Below, piece by piece: positions 1-8,886 of a DNA stretch of 64,000 nt. The first letter of the stretch is position 1. Every line of letters begins with the position of its first letter. The stretch is from positions 1 to 64,000 of the forward strand of contig NZ_LZJZ01000068.1 in the NCBI RefSeq assembly GCF_001667585.1. The letters run 5' to 3'. The notes under the pieces were generated by a model. The model had not been told where the DNA came from, searched no databases, and saw only the letters and a list, made by a program, of their open reading frames with translations. Made by a program: the position numbers and the translations under genes. The stretch comes from Mycobacterium sp. E2733. GTDB taxonomy: Bacteria > Actinomycetota > Actinomycetes > Mycobacteriales > Mycobacteriaceae.

Positions 1-31
1 GTGACAGGCCCGCCCCACATTGTGACGCGTC

Positions 32-1033
32 TCACGGGAGCCCCCGCCGCGGCGGGGGCGCGGGGTGTGACGGGGCGACGACGTTTTGGTTGATGTCGGG
101 GTGCTGGTTGGCATGCGGTCGGATGTCGACGGCCAGCGCCACGGCCAGGGCAACGACACCGCCGATGAATATCAGCGTCGCGGCGGCGACGGCCAGCACC
201 GACTTGCGGCTGCGTCGCGCGCCCGAGTGCGCGGCCGCCTCGCCGTCGGCGCCGGTTGTCCGCGACTTTCCGGTATTCGATTCGGCGCTGTAGGCCAGCT
301 CGCGTCCGTCGGCCGACAGGTCGCCCGCGTAGGGCATCGCGATCGTCGAGGGCGCGCCCAACTGCGCGTTGGCCGCCGCCAGTGACGCGCCGCGGGCCAA
401 CGCCATTTCGGGTTCCTCGGGCGTGGTCACGGACAGCGACGTCGCCGCCTCGAGCGCCGGCTTGATGTACGGGATGTCGACGTCCGAGCCCACCAGGAAC
501 AGCCCGTCCGGGCGCGCCTTCATCGATTCGGCGCCCGAAGCCATCGCGGCCAGCTCGGCCAGCGCCGCCTCGTCGCTGCTGGGCAGCGGGCGCCGACGCA
601 CATCGGCCACCGACCCGTCGGCGGTGTCGACGACGGCCATCGTGGCGGTGTTGGGCTCGACCAAGAGCAGCGCGGTACGCGCGCAATTGGTCGCGCTGCC
701 CGCCGCCTGAGCCAGCGCCGCCGCGGCCATGACCGCCGACACCAGCATGACGTCCTCGATCTTGCGGGCCGCCAACGCATTTCGCAGTGCGGCCGCCTCG
801 CCCGGATCCGTCCAGGTCACTCCGCTCGATTTCAGCCGATAACCGCCCTGCGCCGCGCTCTCTCGCGTGCCGAGAATCGCGGCAACCACGCGGTCCGCCG
901 CGGCAACCGCCGTCGTCTGATCGGCGAGGCGGAAGTCGTCCTGGTCGACGGTCACCCCACCGGCGGCCTCGCCTTCGACGAGCACGATGCGGACCGTCTC
1001 AGGTGCCATAGACACGCCAAGTACGACGTCCAC
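32..1033 (-). CDS. DUF7159-type mycobacterial protein, short paralogue
   Basis: Function unknown. The protein opens with MDVVLGVSMAP, and the same opening recurs in the next two genes, so this is the first of three tandem paralogues. The N-terminal 230 or so residues look like an actin/Hsp70-fold-like domain (alternating VLGVSMA, VEPNTATMAVVDT and DGLFLVGSDVDIP segments); this fold assignment is only an impression. A single membrane segment follows at about residues 280-302, then a short Pro-rich tail (PSHPAPPPRRGLP). The GTG start at 1033 is chosen because GGAGGAG lies 5 nt upstream and the start aligns with the paralogues. The tail is far shorter than in the other two copies. Confidence 0.75.
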   Translation of the reverse strand: MDVVLGVSMAPETVRIVLVEGEAAGGVTVDQDDFRLADQTTAVAAADRVVAAILGTRESAAQGGYRLKSSGVTWTDPGEAAALRNALAARKIEDVMLVSAVMAAAALAQAAGSATNCARTALLLVEPNTATMAVVDTADGSVADVRRRPLPSSDEAALAELAAMASGAESMKARPDGLFLVGSDVDIPYIKPALEAATSLSVTTPEEPEMALARGASLAAANAQLGAPSTIAMPYAGDLSADGRELAYSAESNTGKSRTTGADGEAAAHSGARRSRKSVLAVAAATLIFIGGVVALAVALAVDIRPHANQHPDINQNVVAPSHPAPPPRRGLP

Positions 1034-1180
1034 CGCTCCTCCAAATCAATTGCTGTGCCCGTGCGACGACAGCTGCGTCACTTCGAGAATTGGTCGGTGA
1101 CGTCGCAGCGATCCAGCCGCGCCATCCCCACTTCGCCACACTAGCGCGCGTAGACGGGTGCGCCCGGGCACCGGACACGC

Positions 1181-2611
1181 CTACCTGTGGCCGAAACCAC
1201 CGAATCCGTGTCCGCCGCCGAACCCGTGACCACCCCCGAAGCCATGCCCCCCGCCGAAGCCATGGCCGAATCCGCCGCGGCCCCCGCCGAAGGGGCCGCC
1301 CCGGAAGGGGCCGTGACCGCCACCGAAAGGACCGCGGAATACCGGCGCGGGAGCGGGTGGGCGCATCGCGGGCACGTGGGGCGGCGGAACGAAAACCGGT
1401 GGCGGAAGCACAGGAACGGGGACGGGCACCGGCGGCGCCGCGGGAGCCGGGGCCGGCGCGTTCGCGGGATGGGGCACGGCCGCCGGCCTGGGAGGCTCGA
1501 TCTTCGGCTGCGCCTGAACGGGTGGGGCCGGTTTGGGTTGCGGTGGGACGACGACGTTTTCGTTGGGACTGGGCCGCAACGCGACCGTCGGGCGGATGTC
1601 TATCGCCAACGCAATCTCAAGCGCCACCACGACGGCGATGAAAATGACCGCCAACGCGCTTCCGACGAGCAGCAGGGACTTGTGCCGCTGCGCGCGGTCG
1701 TCGGCGCCGATCGTGGTCTGGGCGTCGCCGTCCGCATCCGGCACGGCGCTGTAGGCGACGTTGGGCGTGCCGGTGTCGGCGGCAGTGGAAGCCTCAGGGC
1801 CGCCGCGGTATTCAGGCAGGTATCCGGGTAGCAGTCCGGGGGATCGCCCGGCGAGGGCCAGCGGGTCCACCTCGCCGGTGCCGGGGTCCAGCGCGTAGGC
1901 CAGCGCAACCGTCGACGACGCGAACAACGGCGCGTTCGCCGATGCCAGCGCCGCGCCCCGCGCCAGGGACATCTCCGGCTCGTCGGGCACCGACAGCTGG
2001 AGCGTCGTCGCGGCTTCCAAGGCCGGCTTGATCAACGGGATATCGACGCCCGAACCGACGACCACCAGGCCCTCGGGACGACCTTCGAGCGCCTCGGCGC
2101 CGGACACCATGTCGACGAGTTCGGCCACCGCCTCGTCCTCGTCTTCCGCGAGAACCCTGCGGTGCACCTCCGAGATCGAGCCGTCGGCGCTGTTGACCAC
2201 GGCCAAAGTCGCCGTGTACGGCTCGACGAAGAGCAGCGCCGTGCGCGCATAGTCGGTGGCGTCGCCGACGGCCTGGGTCAGCGCGGCCGCGGCCATGAAG
2301 GCCGAGACGAGCATGACGTTTTCGAGCTTGTGCGCGATCAGGGCGTCGCGCAGCATCGCGGCCTCGACGTGGTCGGTCCACGTCACCCCGGTGGACAGCA
2401 GCTGATAGCCGCCCTCGGCTACGCCCTCCCGAGTGCCCAGGATCGCCGAGATCACCTGACTCGGCGCGGTGGAGGGTCCGCCAGACCGGTAGGCGGCCGC
2501 GTCGACATCGAAGTGGTCCTGGTCGACGGTGACGCCGTCGGCGCTTTCTCCTTCGACCAGCACCATGCGCACCTTCGTCGGCGCCATCGAGACGCCAAGC
2601 ACGATGCCCAC
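1181..2611 (-). CDS. DUF7159-type mycobacterial protein with Gly-rich C-terminus
   Basis: Second tandem paralogue, about 476 residues. It has the same N-terminal domain (GIVLGVSMAPTKVRMVLVEG), a membrane segment near residue 320, a Pro-rich linker, and a C-terminal tail of repeated GFGGGH units. The layout suggests a membrane-anchored protein with an extended outer tail, but the orientation is inferred. The GTG at 2611 is preferred over upstream codons because it aligns with the paralogue starts and follows AGGGGGA. Function is unknown. The family appears confined to mycobacteria and relatives, which supports the host assignment. Confidence 0.75.
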   Translation of the reverse strand: MGIVLGVSMAPTKVRMVLVEGESADGVTVDQDHFDVDAAAYRSGGPSTAPSQVISAILGTREGVAEGGYQLLSTGVTWTDHVEAAMLRDALIAHKLENVMLVSAFMAAAALTQAVGDATDYARTALLFVEPYTATLAVVNSADGSISEVHRRVLAEDEDEAVAELVDMVSGAEALEGRPEGLVVVGSGVDIPLIKPALEAATTLQLSVPDEPEMSLARGAALASANAPLFASSTVALAYALDPGTGEVDPLALAGRSPGLLPGYLPEYRGGPEASTAADTGTPNVAYSAVPDADGDAQTTIGADDRAQRHKSLLLVGSALAVIFIAVVVALEIALAIDIRPTVALRPSPNENVVVPPQPKPAPPVQAQPKIEPPRPAAVPHPANAPAPAPAAPPVPVPVPVLPPPVFVPPPHVPAMRPPAPAPVFRGPFGGGHGPFRGGPFGGGRGGFGHGFGGGHGFGGGHGFGGGHGFGGFGHR

Positions 2612-2857
2612 CACCGCTACGGTTCCCCCTGGATAGTTTGCTGTGCCGCCCAACGGTTACGTGGGCGACACGACTTTCCAGCATTCACCACGGAATTCCT
2701 GCCACAGCAGCGCGCGCGCCGTCATCCGGGGTTTCGCTGGGGCTTATGCAATTCTGACGTGTGGGCGGCGGATTGTTAGCCGGCCCAACACGTCAACCTT
2801 ACGCCCGTACCGGCCGGCGTCGGTCGGACTTCGCTAAGCGATCTGCTCCGTGGCGGG

Positions 2858-4813
2858 CTATTTGTGCCCGCCGCCACCGCCGCCGTGGCCGCCCCCGAAG
2901 CCGCCGCCACCGCCGAAGCCGCCGCCACCGCCGAATCCGCCGCTGCTGTGGCCGCCGCCCCCACCCAGGCCGCCGCCACCCAGGCCGCCGCCGCTGTGGC
3001 CGCCGCCGAAGCCGCCGCCCGGAGCGCCGCCGACAACGGGTCCACCGCCGTGTCCGCCGCCGCCGAACAGGCCGCCAGGGCCGGTGGGCGCGCCGCCGGA
3101 ACCGGGGGACGGAACGTGGCCGCCGCCCAGTCCGCCCGGCCCGCCAGCAGGAGGCGAAACGTGTCCGCCGCCGAGGCCGCCCTCACCCGGGGCCGAACCA
3201 GGCGGCGGAACGTGCCCGCCGCCGAGGCCGCCGGGGCCCGAACCAGGCGGCGGAACGTGCCCGCCGCCGAGGCCGCCGGGGCCCGAACCCGGCGGCGGAA
3301 CATGCCCACCCGTAGAACCGCCCGTACCCGAACCCGGCGGCGGAACATGCCCACCCGTGGAACCGCCGGAGCCCTCGGGGACCGGCGACGAGCCTTGCCC
3401 GGGAGGCGTCTGGTGGGGCGGCGACTGCGGTTGCGGAAGATGCACCGGCGGCTGGGGCCGCGCCGGCTGTGGCGGCGACACTTGCGGCGGAGCCTGGATG
3501 ACCGGCGGCCTCACCACGACCGGGTTGGGCGCGGGCACGTGCACCGGCGGCACGATAACCGGCACCAGCGGCGGGACCACGACGGGGACCGGCACCGGAG
3601 CTGGGGCCGCGGGAATGGGAGGCGCCGCCGGCGGTGCAGGGGCTGCGGGCGGCGGCGCCGCCGGCAGCGGCGCGGCAAACTGCGGAGTCATCGGCTTAGG
3701 CGCCGCCACCGGGTCCGGCATGCTGAGCTTCTGTGCCGGGGCCGACGCCTCAACGGGCGCCGGCGGCTCCTGTGTCGGGACGATGAGGTGTTGGCCGGGC
3801 GTGGGCTGCAAAGCGACGGTGCCGGTCGCGCGGATGCCGATCGCCAATGCGATCTCGAGCGCCAACACCGCGCTGATGCCGGCGACCGCCAACCCGCTGC
3901 CGATCAGCAGGGCCGGCCTGCGCGGCGGTTGGCTTTCTTCGGGCATGAAGAGCTTTTCGATGACGACGGTCGGTGAGTCACTGTCCTCGTCCGGCACCGC
4001 GCTGTAGGCGAGCTCGTCGTCGGACTCGGGCCCGAACGGCGCGTAGAGGTACTCGGGCAGCGAGTGCTGGTCGACGGCACCGGTGCCCGGGTCCTGCGCG
4101 TAGGCCAACGCGGCGGTCGACGAAGCGAACAGCGGCGCGTTGGCCGACGCGAGGGCGGCGCCGCGGGCCAGCGCCGTTTCCGGCTCCTCCGGCATGCTTA
4201 TCGCCAGGGAGGTCGCCGTCTGCAGCGCCGGCTTCAGCGGGCCGATATCCACGCCCGAGCCCACCACCAGCACGCCGTCGGGCGCCGCTTCCAGCTTCTC
4301 CAGGCCGGCGATCATGCCGCCGAGTTGCGCAGCGGCCTGGTCGTACGACTCGGCGTAGAGCGGTTGCTTGTAGACGTCGGGGATGGAGCCGTCGGAGGTC
4401 TCGACGACCGCCAGCGTCGCGGTGTCGGGCTCCACGAACATCACCGCGGTTCGCTCGTAACCCATTGCCCCGCCGACGTTTTGGGCCAGCGCCGTCGCGG
4501 CCAGAAAGGCCGATACCAGCATGACGTTGTCGATCCGGTGGGCGGCCAGCGCGTCGTGCAGCGCCGCCGCTTCGAGCTGGTCGGTCCACGTCACGCCGAT
4601 GGACGACACCTCGAGGCCGGCTTCGGTCGCGCCCTCGCGGGTGCCCAGGATGGCGGCGAGCACCTGATCGGGCGCGCTCGCGGTGGCGGCCTCGTCGGCA
4701 GCGGCGACGTCGAACACGTCCTCTTCCACCGTGGCCCCGTCGGCGTATTCGCCTTCGAGGACGACCATTTGGATTGATGCCGGTGCCATCGACACCCCGA
4801 GCACGATATCCAA
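2858..4813 (-). CDS. DUF7159-type mycobacterial protein with long Pro/Gly repeat tail
   Basis: Third and longest paralogue, about 651 residues. A conserved N-terminal domain (MDIVLGVSMAP) is followed by a membrane segment near residue 315, a long Pro-rich linker, and a Pro/Gly tail with 15-residue repeats (HVPPPGSGPGGLGGG and variants). The tail ends in almost pure Gly/His. The TTG start at 4813 follows GGAGGGG at good spacing and matches the paralogue starts. The longer reading frame upstream would run into dcd and is rejected. Function is unknown; the tail resembles low-complexity cell-wall-spanning regions, which is inference. Confidence 0.75.
   Translation of the reverse strand: MDIVLGVSMAPASIQMVVLEGEYADGATVEEDVFDVAAADEAATASAPDQVLAAILGTREGATEAGLEVSSIGVTWTDQLEAAALHDALAAHRIDNVMLVSAFLAATALAQNVGGAMGYERTAVMFVEPDTATLAVVETSDGSIPDVYKQPLYAESYDQAAAQLGGMIAGLEKLEAAPDGVLVVGSGVDIGPLKPALQTATSLAISMPEEPETALARGAALASANAPLFASSTAALAYAQDPGTGAVDQHSLPEYLYAPFGPESDDELAYSAVPDEDSDSPTVVIEKLFMPEESQPPRRPALLIGSGLAVAGISAVLALEIALAIGIRATGTVALQPTPGQHLIVPTQEPPAPVEASAPAQKLSMPDPVAAPKPMTPQFAAPLPAAPPPAAPAPPAAPPIPAAPAPVPVPVVVPPLVPVIVPPVHVPAPNPVVVRPPVIQAPPQVSPPQPARPQPPVHLPQPQSPPHQTPPGQGSSPVPEGSGGSTGGHVPPPGSGTGGSTGGHVPPPGSGPGGLGGGHVPPPGSGPGGLGGGHVPPPGSAPGEGGLGGGHVSPPAGGPGGLGGGHVPSPGSGGAPTGPGGLFGGGGHGGGPVVGGAPGGGFGGGHSGGGLGGGGLGGGGGHSSGGFGGGGGFGGGGGFGGGHGGGGGGHK
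3195..3374. repeat. 45-bp tandem repeat within the third DUF7159 gene
   Basis: Four consecutive units begin at 3195, 3240, 3285 and 3330, each starting GAACC(A/C)GGCGGCGGAAC. The period is 45 bp, which encodes 15-residue Pro/Gly units. The first two units are nearly identical and the last two have diverged together. Such repeats vary in copy number by slippage. This is coding sequence, not a spacer array. Confidence 0.9.
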
Positions 4814-4920
4814 GACAAACCCCTCCAAAGGTGTTGCGAGACGAACCATGGTCAGGCGGAGGAAAAAACCACGGCTATCTAAGTATCGCGCAGAAAGCAG
4901 GCGCGGGAGCGCCTGAGAAC

Positions 4921-5493
4921 CTATGTACTCCTTATGAAGTTCTGATAGGAGCGCGACGGCGTGGGTCCTCGCTGGCCCTGGTACTTCGAACCTACTCGCG
5001 AACTGCCGTAAGGGTGTTCGGCCGGACTGGTCAACCGCAAGATGCACAGCTGACCGATCTTCATGCCGGGCCACAACGTGATCGGCAGGTTGGCGACGTT
5101 GGACAGCTCCAGCGTGATGTGACCGCTGAACCCGGGATCGATGAAACCGGCGGTCGAGTGCGTCAGCAGGCCCAGCCGGCCCAGCGACGACTTGCCTTCC
5201 AGCCGCCCCGCGAGGTCCTCGGGGAGGGTGAACAGCTCCAGGGTCGAGCCGAGCACGAACTCCCCCGGGTGCAGGACGAACGGCTCCCCCTCCACGGGTT
5301 CGACAAGAGTCGTGAGCTCGTCCTGCTGCTTGGCGGGATCGATGTGGGTGTACCGGGTGTTGTTGAACACCCGGAACATGCAGTCCAGGCGGACGTCGAT
5401 GCTGGACGGCTGCACCAAGGTGTCGTCGTAGGGGTCGATGCCCAACCGGCCGGCGGTGATTTCGGCCCTGAGGTCACGATCGGAGAGCAGCAC
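4921..5493 (-). CDS. dcd: dCTP deaminase (dUMP-forming)
   Basis: Converts dCTP to dUMP for thymidylate synthesis. Actinobacterial Dcd enzymes are commonly bifunctional, acting as deaminase and diphosphatase. The 190-residue length is typical. Recognisable segments are [12 protein letters not shown] at the start, QPSSIDVRL, the active-site segment [11 protein letters not shown] with the nearby [18 protein letters not shown], and a C-terminal [13 protein letters not shown] tail that closes over the nucleotide. The start codon is GTG. It lies 34 bp downstream of the exported-protein gene on the same strand, matching the dcd/Rv0320 neighbourhood of mycobacteria. Confidence 0.97.
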   Translation of the reverse strand: MLLSDRDLRAEITAGRLGIDPYDDTLVQPSSIDVRLDCMFRVFNNTRYTHIDPAKQQDELTTLVEPVEGEPFVLHPGEFVLGSTLELFTLPEDLAGRLEGKSSLGRLGLLTHSTAGFIDPGFSGHITLELSNVANLPITLWPGMKIGQLCILRLTSPAEHPYGSSRVGSKYQGQRGPTPSRSYQNFIRST

Positions 5494-5527
5494 GCGACGA
5501 GCCTATCCGCTGCTCGTGGTCGGCCGG

Positions 5528-6193
5528 TCAGTCAGCGAGGTACATCTCCCCGCCCTTGGGATATCCACCGCCCGTGGTCGTGACGTGGACATGGTCATAG
5601 TGGCCGAGCCTGCTGGGTTGCGCGCCGCCCGGCGTGTAGTAGACGCCGCGCCAGATCGCGTCCTGGATCCCGAAGCGGCGCGCATTCTTCATCACGTACG
5701 CGACGATCTCGTTGCCCAGGGCGATGCCCTCTGCGCTCTGCGGGTTGGGAATCATGACATCGAGCGCCAGACCGAGCGGATGCCAGGGCAGCGGATCAGG
5801 CCGCACGCCGCCCATCTCGTGGATCTCGGGGAACGCCGCGCTGATGCTGCGGGAGACCTGGATGGTTCGCACCTGCAGGCCGTGTTCCGGGGCGAGCCCG
5901 GCGGGCAGGAAGCGGGATCGGGTGTGGTACCTGGATGCCGCTAGGGGCGGATCGATGCCGTCGCCGCGCGACACATCCGACGCGAGCACAATCGCAGTCG
6001 GCTTCGCCGCCACGATTTCCAAGCAACACGGCCCGGTGTCGCCAATAACGGGTACGGGGTCGTGGCGTGGCACGAATGGGGAGGCATCACCCGCCGCCGC
6101 GAAGAACGCAGCAGCCGGGGCGAGCACTCCTGCCAGGAGCAGCGGTGATTTACGCCGTTTTTTGGCTAATCTGTGCCGACCCACCCAAGGCAC
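5528..6193 (-). CDS. conserved exported protein, Rv0320-like
   Basis: About 221 residues, beginning with a basic stretch (KKRRK) and a hydrophobic segment (LLLAGVLAPAAAFFAAAG), so probably secreted or membrane-anchored. The C-terminal half has HPLGLALDVMIPN and DHVHVTT segments, resembling the metal-binding H/D pattern of small M15-type peptidoglycan peptidases; this assignment is tentative. It sits directly upstream of dcd as Rv0320 sits by Rv0321 in M. tuberculosis. The start is GTG at 6193, or another GTG 9 bp further in. The flanking tRNA and dcd mark this as core genome. Confidence 0.8.
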   Translation of the reverse strand: MPWVGRHRLAKKRRKSPLLLAGVLAPAAAFFAAAGDASPFVPRHDPVPVIGDTGPCCLEIVAAKPTAIVLASDVSRGDGIDPPLAASRYHTRSRFLPAGLAPEHGLQVRTIQVSRSISAAFPEIHEMGGVRPDPLPWHPLGLALDVMIPNPQSAEGIALGNEIVAYVMKNARRFGIQDAIWRGVYYTPGGAQPSRLGHYDHVHVTTTGGGYPKGGEMYLAD

Positions 6194-6365
6194 ATTACGA
6201 CAAGATCACGAAAGAATAAACATCGGTTCTGGAATTCGCGGGTCAGCGGCCATTCCTCGCCCTGCGCATTCGCCGCAGGCCTGGACGGCGCCGGCTTGGC
6301 CGCGCCCCGACGGACTACTCGCCCAACGGATCCGCCGCAAGATGCTAGCCTTCGTTGGCGAAAGC

Positions 6366-6439
6366 GCCGATGTAGTTCAATGGCAGAACATCAGCTTCCC
6401 AAGCTGAATACGCGGGTTCGATTCCCGTCATCGGCTCCA
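6366..6439 (+). tRNA. tRNA-Gly (anticodon CCC)
   Basis: A complete 74-nt cloverleaf can be drawn. The acceptor stem is GCCGATG with CATCGGC, the D arm contains AGTTCAATGGCAGAAC, the anticodon stem is TCAGC with GCTGA around loop TTCCCAA, the T loop is TTCGATT, and CCA is encoded. The anticodon CCC reads GGG. Its 3' 47 nt are repeated exactly at 41533-41579, which makes it the integration target of the island to the right; integration leaves the tRNA intact. Confidence 0.96.
6393..6439 (+). repeat. attL: left copy of 47-bp tRNA-Gly direct repeat
   Basis: The sequence from the anticodon stem to the CCA end is identical to 41533-41579. An integrase gene lies inside the interval. This is the classic signature of site-specific integration into the 3' half of a tRNA gene. 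The repeat marks the left edge of a 35.2-kb element. Confidence 0.93.
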
Positions 6440-6606
6440 TAGGAAGCACTGGTAGCGGCCGCTTCAGCTGTCGAACCCTTTGTACGCCCGATCCCGCCCT
6501 ACCGCCGCTGTACCGCGCCGCCCAGAGGCGGCGAAAAGAACTCGGGGTATGTCGGACCTCCGTGACAGACTGGTCGGCTGGGTAGAGCACGACGACGGCG
6601 GGATTG

Positions 6607-7512
6607 ATGAGCAAGAAGAAGAAGCGACCACGAACGGTGCGACAGGTGGATCCGCTGGGACTGCGTCGAGACACAAAGGGCGACGAGGCCGGCGGCACGA
6701 TGACGCTGACCGCGACTACGTTCCAGGACTCGGTGCTGCCGGTGAAGCTGAACTTCCCGCCGCCGCTCGCGCATCTGGGGTCGGACCCGTCAACCTTCGA
6801 CTACCAATGGCAGCTGTTGACGTATGCCTTCGACCTTCCCGATCCGTCAGACTTCCCGGCGCTGCCCGGGCAGATTCCGGAGAAGGAGCTGCGAAGGCTT
6901 AGCAGGTTTGTTGATGTCTGCGAGAAGACGGCCAAGTACACCGTCGTCGCGCACAAAGGCGGCATCACGCTGAAGGGTGAGCATGGCGACTGGGGCCTGG
7001 AGGTGAACGAGACCGAAGACGAGGAGACGGTTGGCTTCGCCGTCCGCTTCCGCCAGCTGCACGAGAACTCGACCGGGGAGCCTGATTTCTCCGCGACCAT
7101 CAACATCTTGGACGAGTACGCACGCCAATTCACCGACGAGCACACCGACACGCGCATTGACACGCTTCAGCAGTGGCGAAAGGCACGCGCCCTGTTGATG
7201 AACCGTCCTCTCCAAAACATTGTGGCGCGGATGGTACTGGAGAAGGACGGTCTGCCCGCGGACCAGATCGACGACTTGGCAATGTATAACGACGTCAACC
7301 CGGCGAAACTGATCAATCTGTTCAACTACGGCGAGCTGATCCACTACGGCAAGCACGGCGAGGAATACGACAAACTGGCCGAGGATCCTGAACTTGAGGC
7401 CATCGAGCACAACAACTTCAAGCAGGCCATGCTCGGTTTGATCCACCTGTACTTCGGCTTCTCCGAAGTGATCCGATCGGCCATTGGACTAAAACGCGCC
7501 GAGGCGGCGTAG
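6607..7512 (+). CDS. unknown protein at left end of island
   Basis: About 301 residues, not recognised. It starts with a basic run (MSKKKKRPRTVRQ), then a mixed acidic globular region. The C-terminal part, with EHNNFKQAMLGLIHLYFGF at about residues 270-288, looks helical. There is no signal peptide and no clear membrane segment. The ATG at 6607 is used although no strong ribosome site precedes it; an ATG at 6700 is an alternative. It lies 18 bp before a membrane-protein gene on the same strand, so the two probably form one unit. Position between att site and integrase is typical of cargo. Confidence 0.6.
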   Translation: MSKKKKRPRTVRQVDPLGLRRDTKGDEAGGTMTLTATTFQDSVLPVKLNFPPPLAHLGSDPSTFDYQWQLLTYAFDLPDPSDFPALPGQIPEKELRRLSRFVDVCEKTAKYTVVAHKGGITLKGEHGDWGLEVNETEDEETVGFAVRFRQLHENSTGEPDFSATINILDEYARQFTDEHTDTRIDTLQQWRKARALLMNRPLQNIVARMVLEKDGLPADQIDDLAMYNDVNPAKLINLFNYGELIHYGKHGEEYDKLAEDPELEAIEHNNFKQAMLGLIHLYFGFSEVIRSAIGLKRAEAA

Positions 7513-7530
7513 CGCGCAAGGGAAACAACA

Positions 7531-8886
7531 ATGCTCGGACGGTTGGCCAGGTGGCTGGGCGAATGGGCCGTTGTCGCCGTCGCCACGTGGTTGGCATGGG
7601 AACAGGTGGCGAACCGCCTCCCCCAATGGTCGCTCTATGCGGTCTTAGGAGGCGTTGCCTTCCTTGCTTTGATCACGCTGCCTCTGGGCGTGAACGACGA
7701 CGGCTCCACCCGCCGCCTCCTAAGCAAGGTCTCCGGCCGCAACAACTCAAGCGTCGTGTCGGGCGACCAATCGCCCGTCAGCGGCAACGTCATCGTCGCA
7801 GGAAAACGACACACTGCCGTTGTCGTCACGCCCGCCGAAGCGCGAAAGATTTCAAATGACACTGGGCGCAACGAACTGATGCGCGACACCACCGCCATCA
7901 CGATGCCCGATGCCCGAGCTGCGGTAGACGAGACGCTCCACGAGCGATTCGGAGAGTTGACCGACACGCTGATAGAGCACATTAATGAAAGGGACACAAA
8001 GCTATTCAACCGCTTCGCCGACCCACGGTTCCTCGGTCCACTCGGCATCGCGCATCGGTCGTACGCCGAACTCGGTAGCGAGGAACTTCGAATAACACTG
8101 TCGGGCTTGCTGACTGATCTCGCAGGGCAGCCGGTAGGCTCCCGCCGCGAAATATTCTTGCGCCAAGCAATAGATGTCACACGGGTTTTGACAATCGAAC
8201 ACATCAACTCCCTTGCGGTAAAGCTATTCATGACGATCACGCTCGCTGAGCCGTACGACACCGACATGCTTATCAGGTCGCTGGACACGCTGCTCAGCCC
8301 CTACTACGGATGCATCGCTACGAGCCGCTGGGATTACCAATACATGAGCTCGACCGGCGTCTGCCAGGACGGTCAGCTTGGGGCCTTTGCGTCTGAGCCC
8401 TATCAGTATCTGCATGAGAAGTATCGGAACTCCATGTATCCGGCCCTGAGGTTCGCCGACGTCGAGAACAACCCGCTATTCGCGGAGAACCAACACCTAT
8501 TTCTGTGTTACGTCGAAAGCGAAGACGACATGCGCGTGACCGACGTAGGCACGGTCGTCTCGACCCAAGGTGCGCGACTTCGCGTCTCTCAGGATCGTGC
8601 TGCGGCCATCCTGAGCACGAGGAATGGCGCTGAGACGGGTCTGACGGAACCCGAAAAACGGTTGCGTGCAATGATTCTGGAACGAATGATTAGTGTGGAC
8701 CACTTCAAGAAGCGCATTGCCGAGCTAAGACCCGACCTTGCGTCCCTACTAGATACCCTGCAAAGAACTGGCGCGCTTCACTTCCCCATGCAGCCCGTCG
8801 GATACGTACTGGCCCAGCACGAAGTCCAAGCTCGCACACCGCAACTAGCTGCCTTAGTAGATGCGATCTTCGATGAAGAGCCTTAA
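7531..8886 (+). CDS. membrane-anchored unknown protein (possibly LPO_1073/Vpar_1526-like)
   Basis: About 451 residues. Two hydrophobic N-terminal segments (about 10-24 and 33-53) are followed by a motif-like VVSGDQSPVSGNVI near residues 73-86 and a long soluble region. This arrangement recalls the LPO_1073/Vpar_1526 family, but that is from memory and weak. AAGGGAA before the ATG supports the start. It follows the upstream unknown gene closely and ends convergently with the integrase, with a 4-bp overlap. A membrane anchor plus a cytoplasmic domain would fit an abortive-infection effector, which is speculation. Confidence 0.6.
   Translation: MLGRLARWLGEWAVVAVATWLAWEQVANRLPQWSLYAVLGGVAFLALITLPLGVNDDGSTRRLLSKVSGRNNSSVVSGDQSPVSGNVIVAGKRHTAVVVTPAEARKISNDTGRNELMRDTTAITMPDARAAVDETLHERFGELTDTLIEHINERDTKLFNRFADPRFLGPLGIAHRSYAELGSEELRITLSGLLTDLAGQPVGSRREIFLRQAIDVTRVLTIEHINSLAVKLFMTITLAEPYDTDMLIRSLDTLLSPYYGCIATSRWDYQYMSSTGVCQDGQLGAFASEPYQYLHEKYRNSMYPALRFADVENNPLFAENQHLFLCYVESEDDMRVTDVGTVVSTQGARLRVSQDRAAAILSTRNGAETGLTEPEKRLRAMILERMISVDHFKKRIAELRPDLASLLDTLQRTGALHFPMQPVGYVLAQHEVQARTPQLAALVDAIFDEEP

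Noticed and set aside
3195..3374. Regular 45-bp repeats suggestive of a CRISPR or minisatellite array
   Set aside because: The repeats abut with no spacers, keep the reading frame and encode Pro/Gly units of the DUF7159 protein. I saw no CRISPR array anywhere in the window.
2850..4007. Long plus-strand reading frames over the Pro/Gly-coding DNA
   Set aside because: They are antisense shadows of a GC-rich repetitive gene, with extreme composition and no ribosome site.
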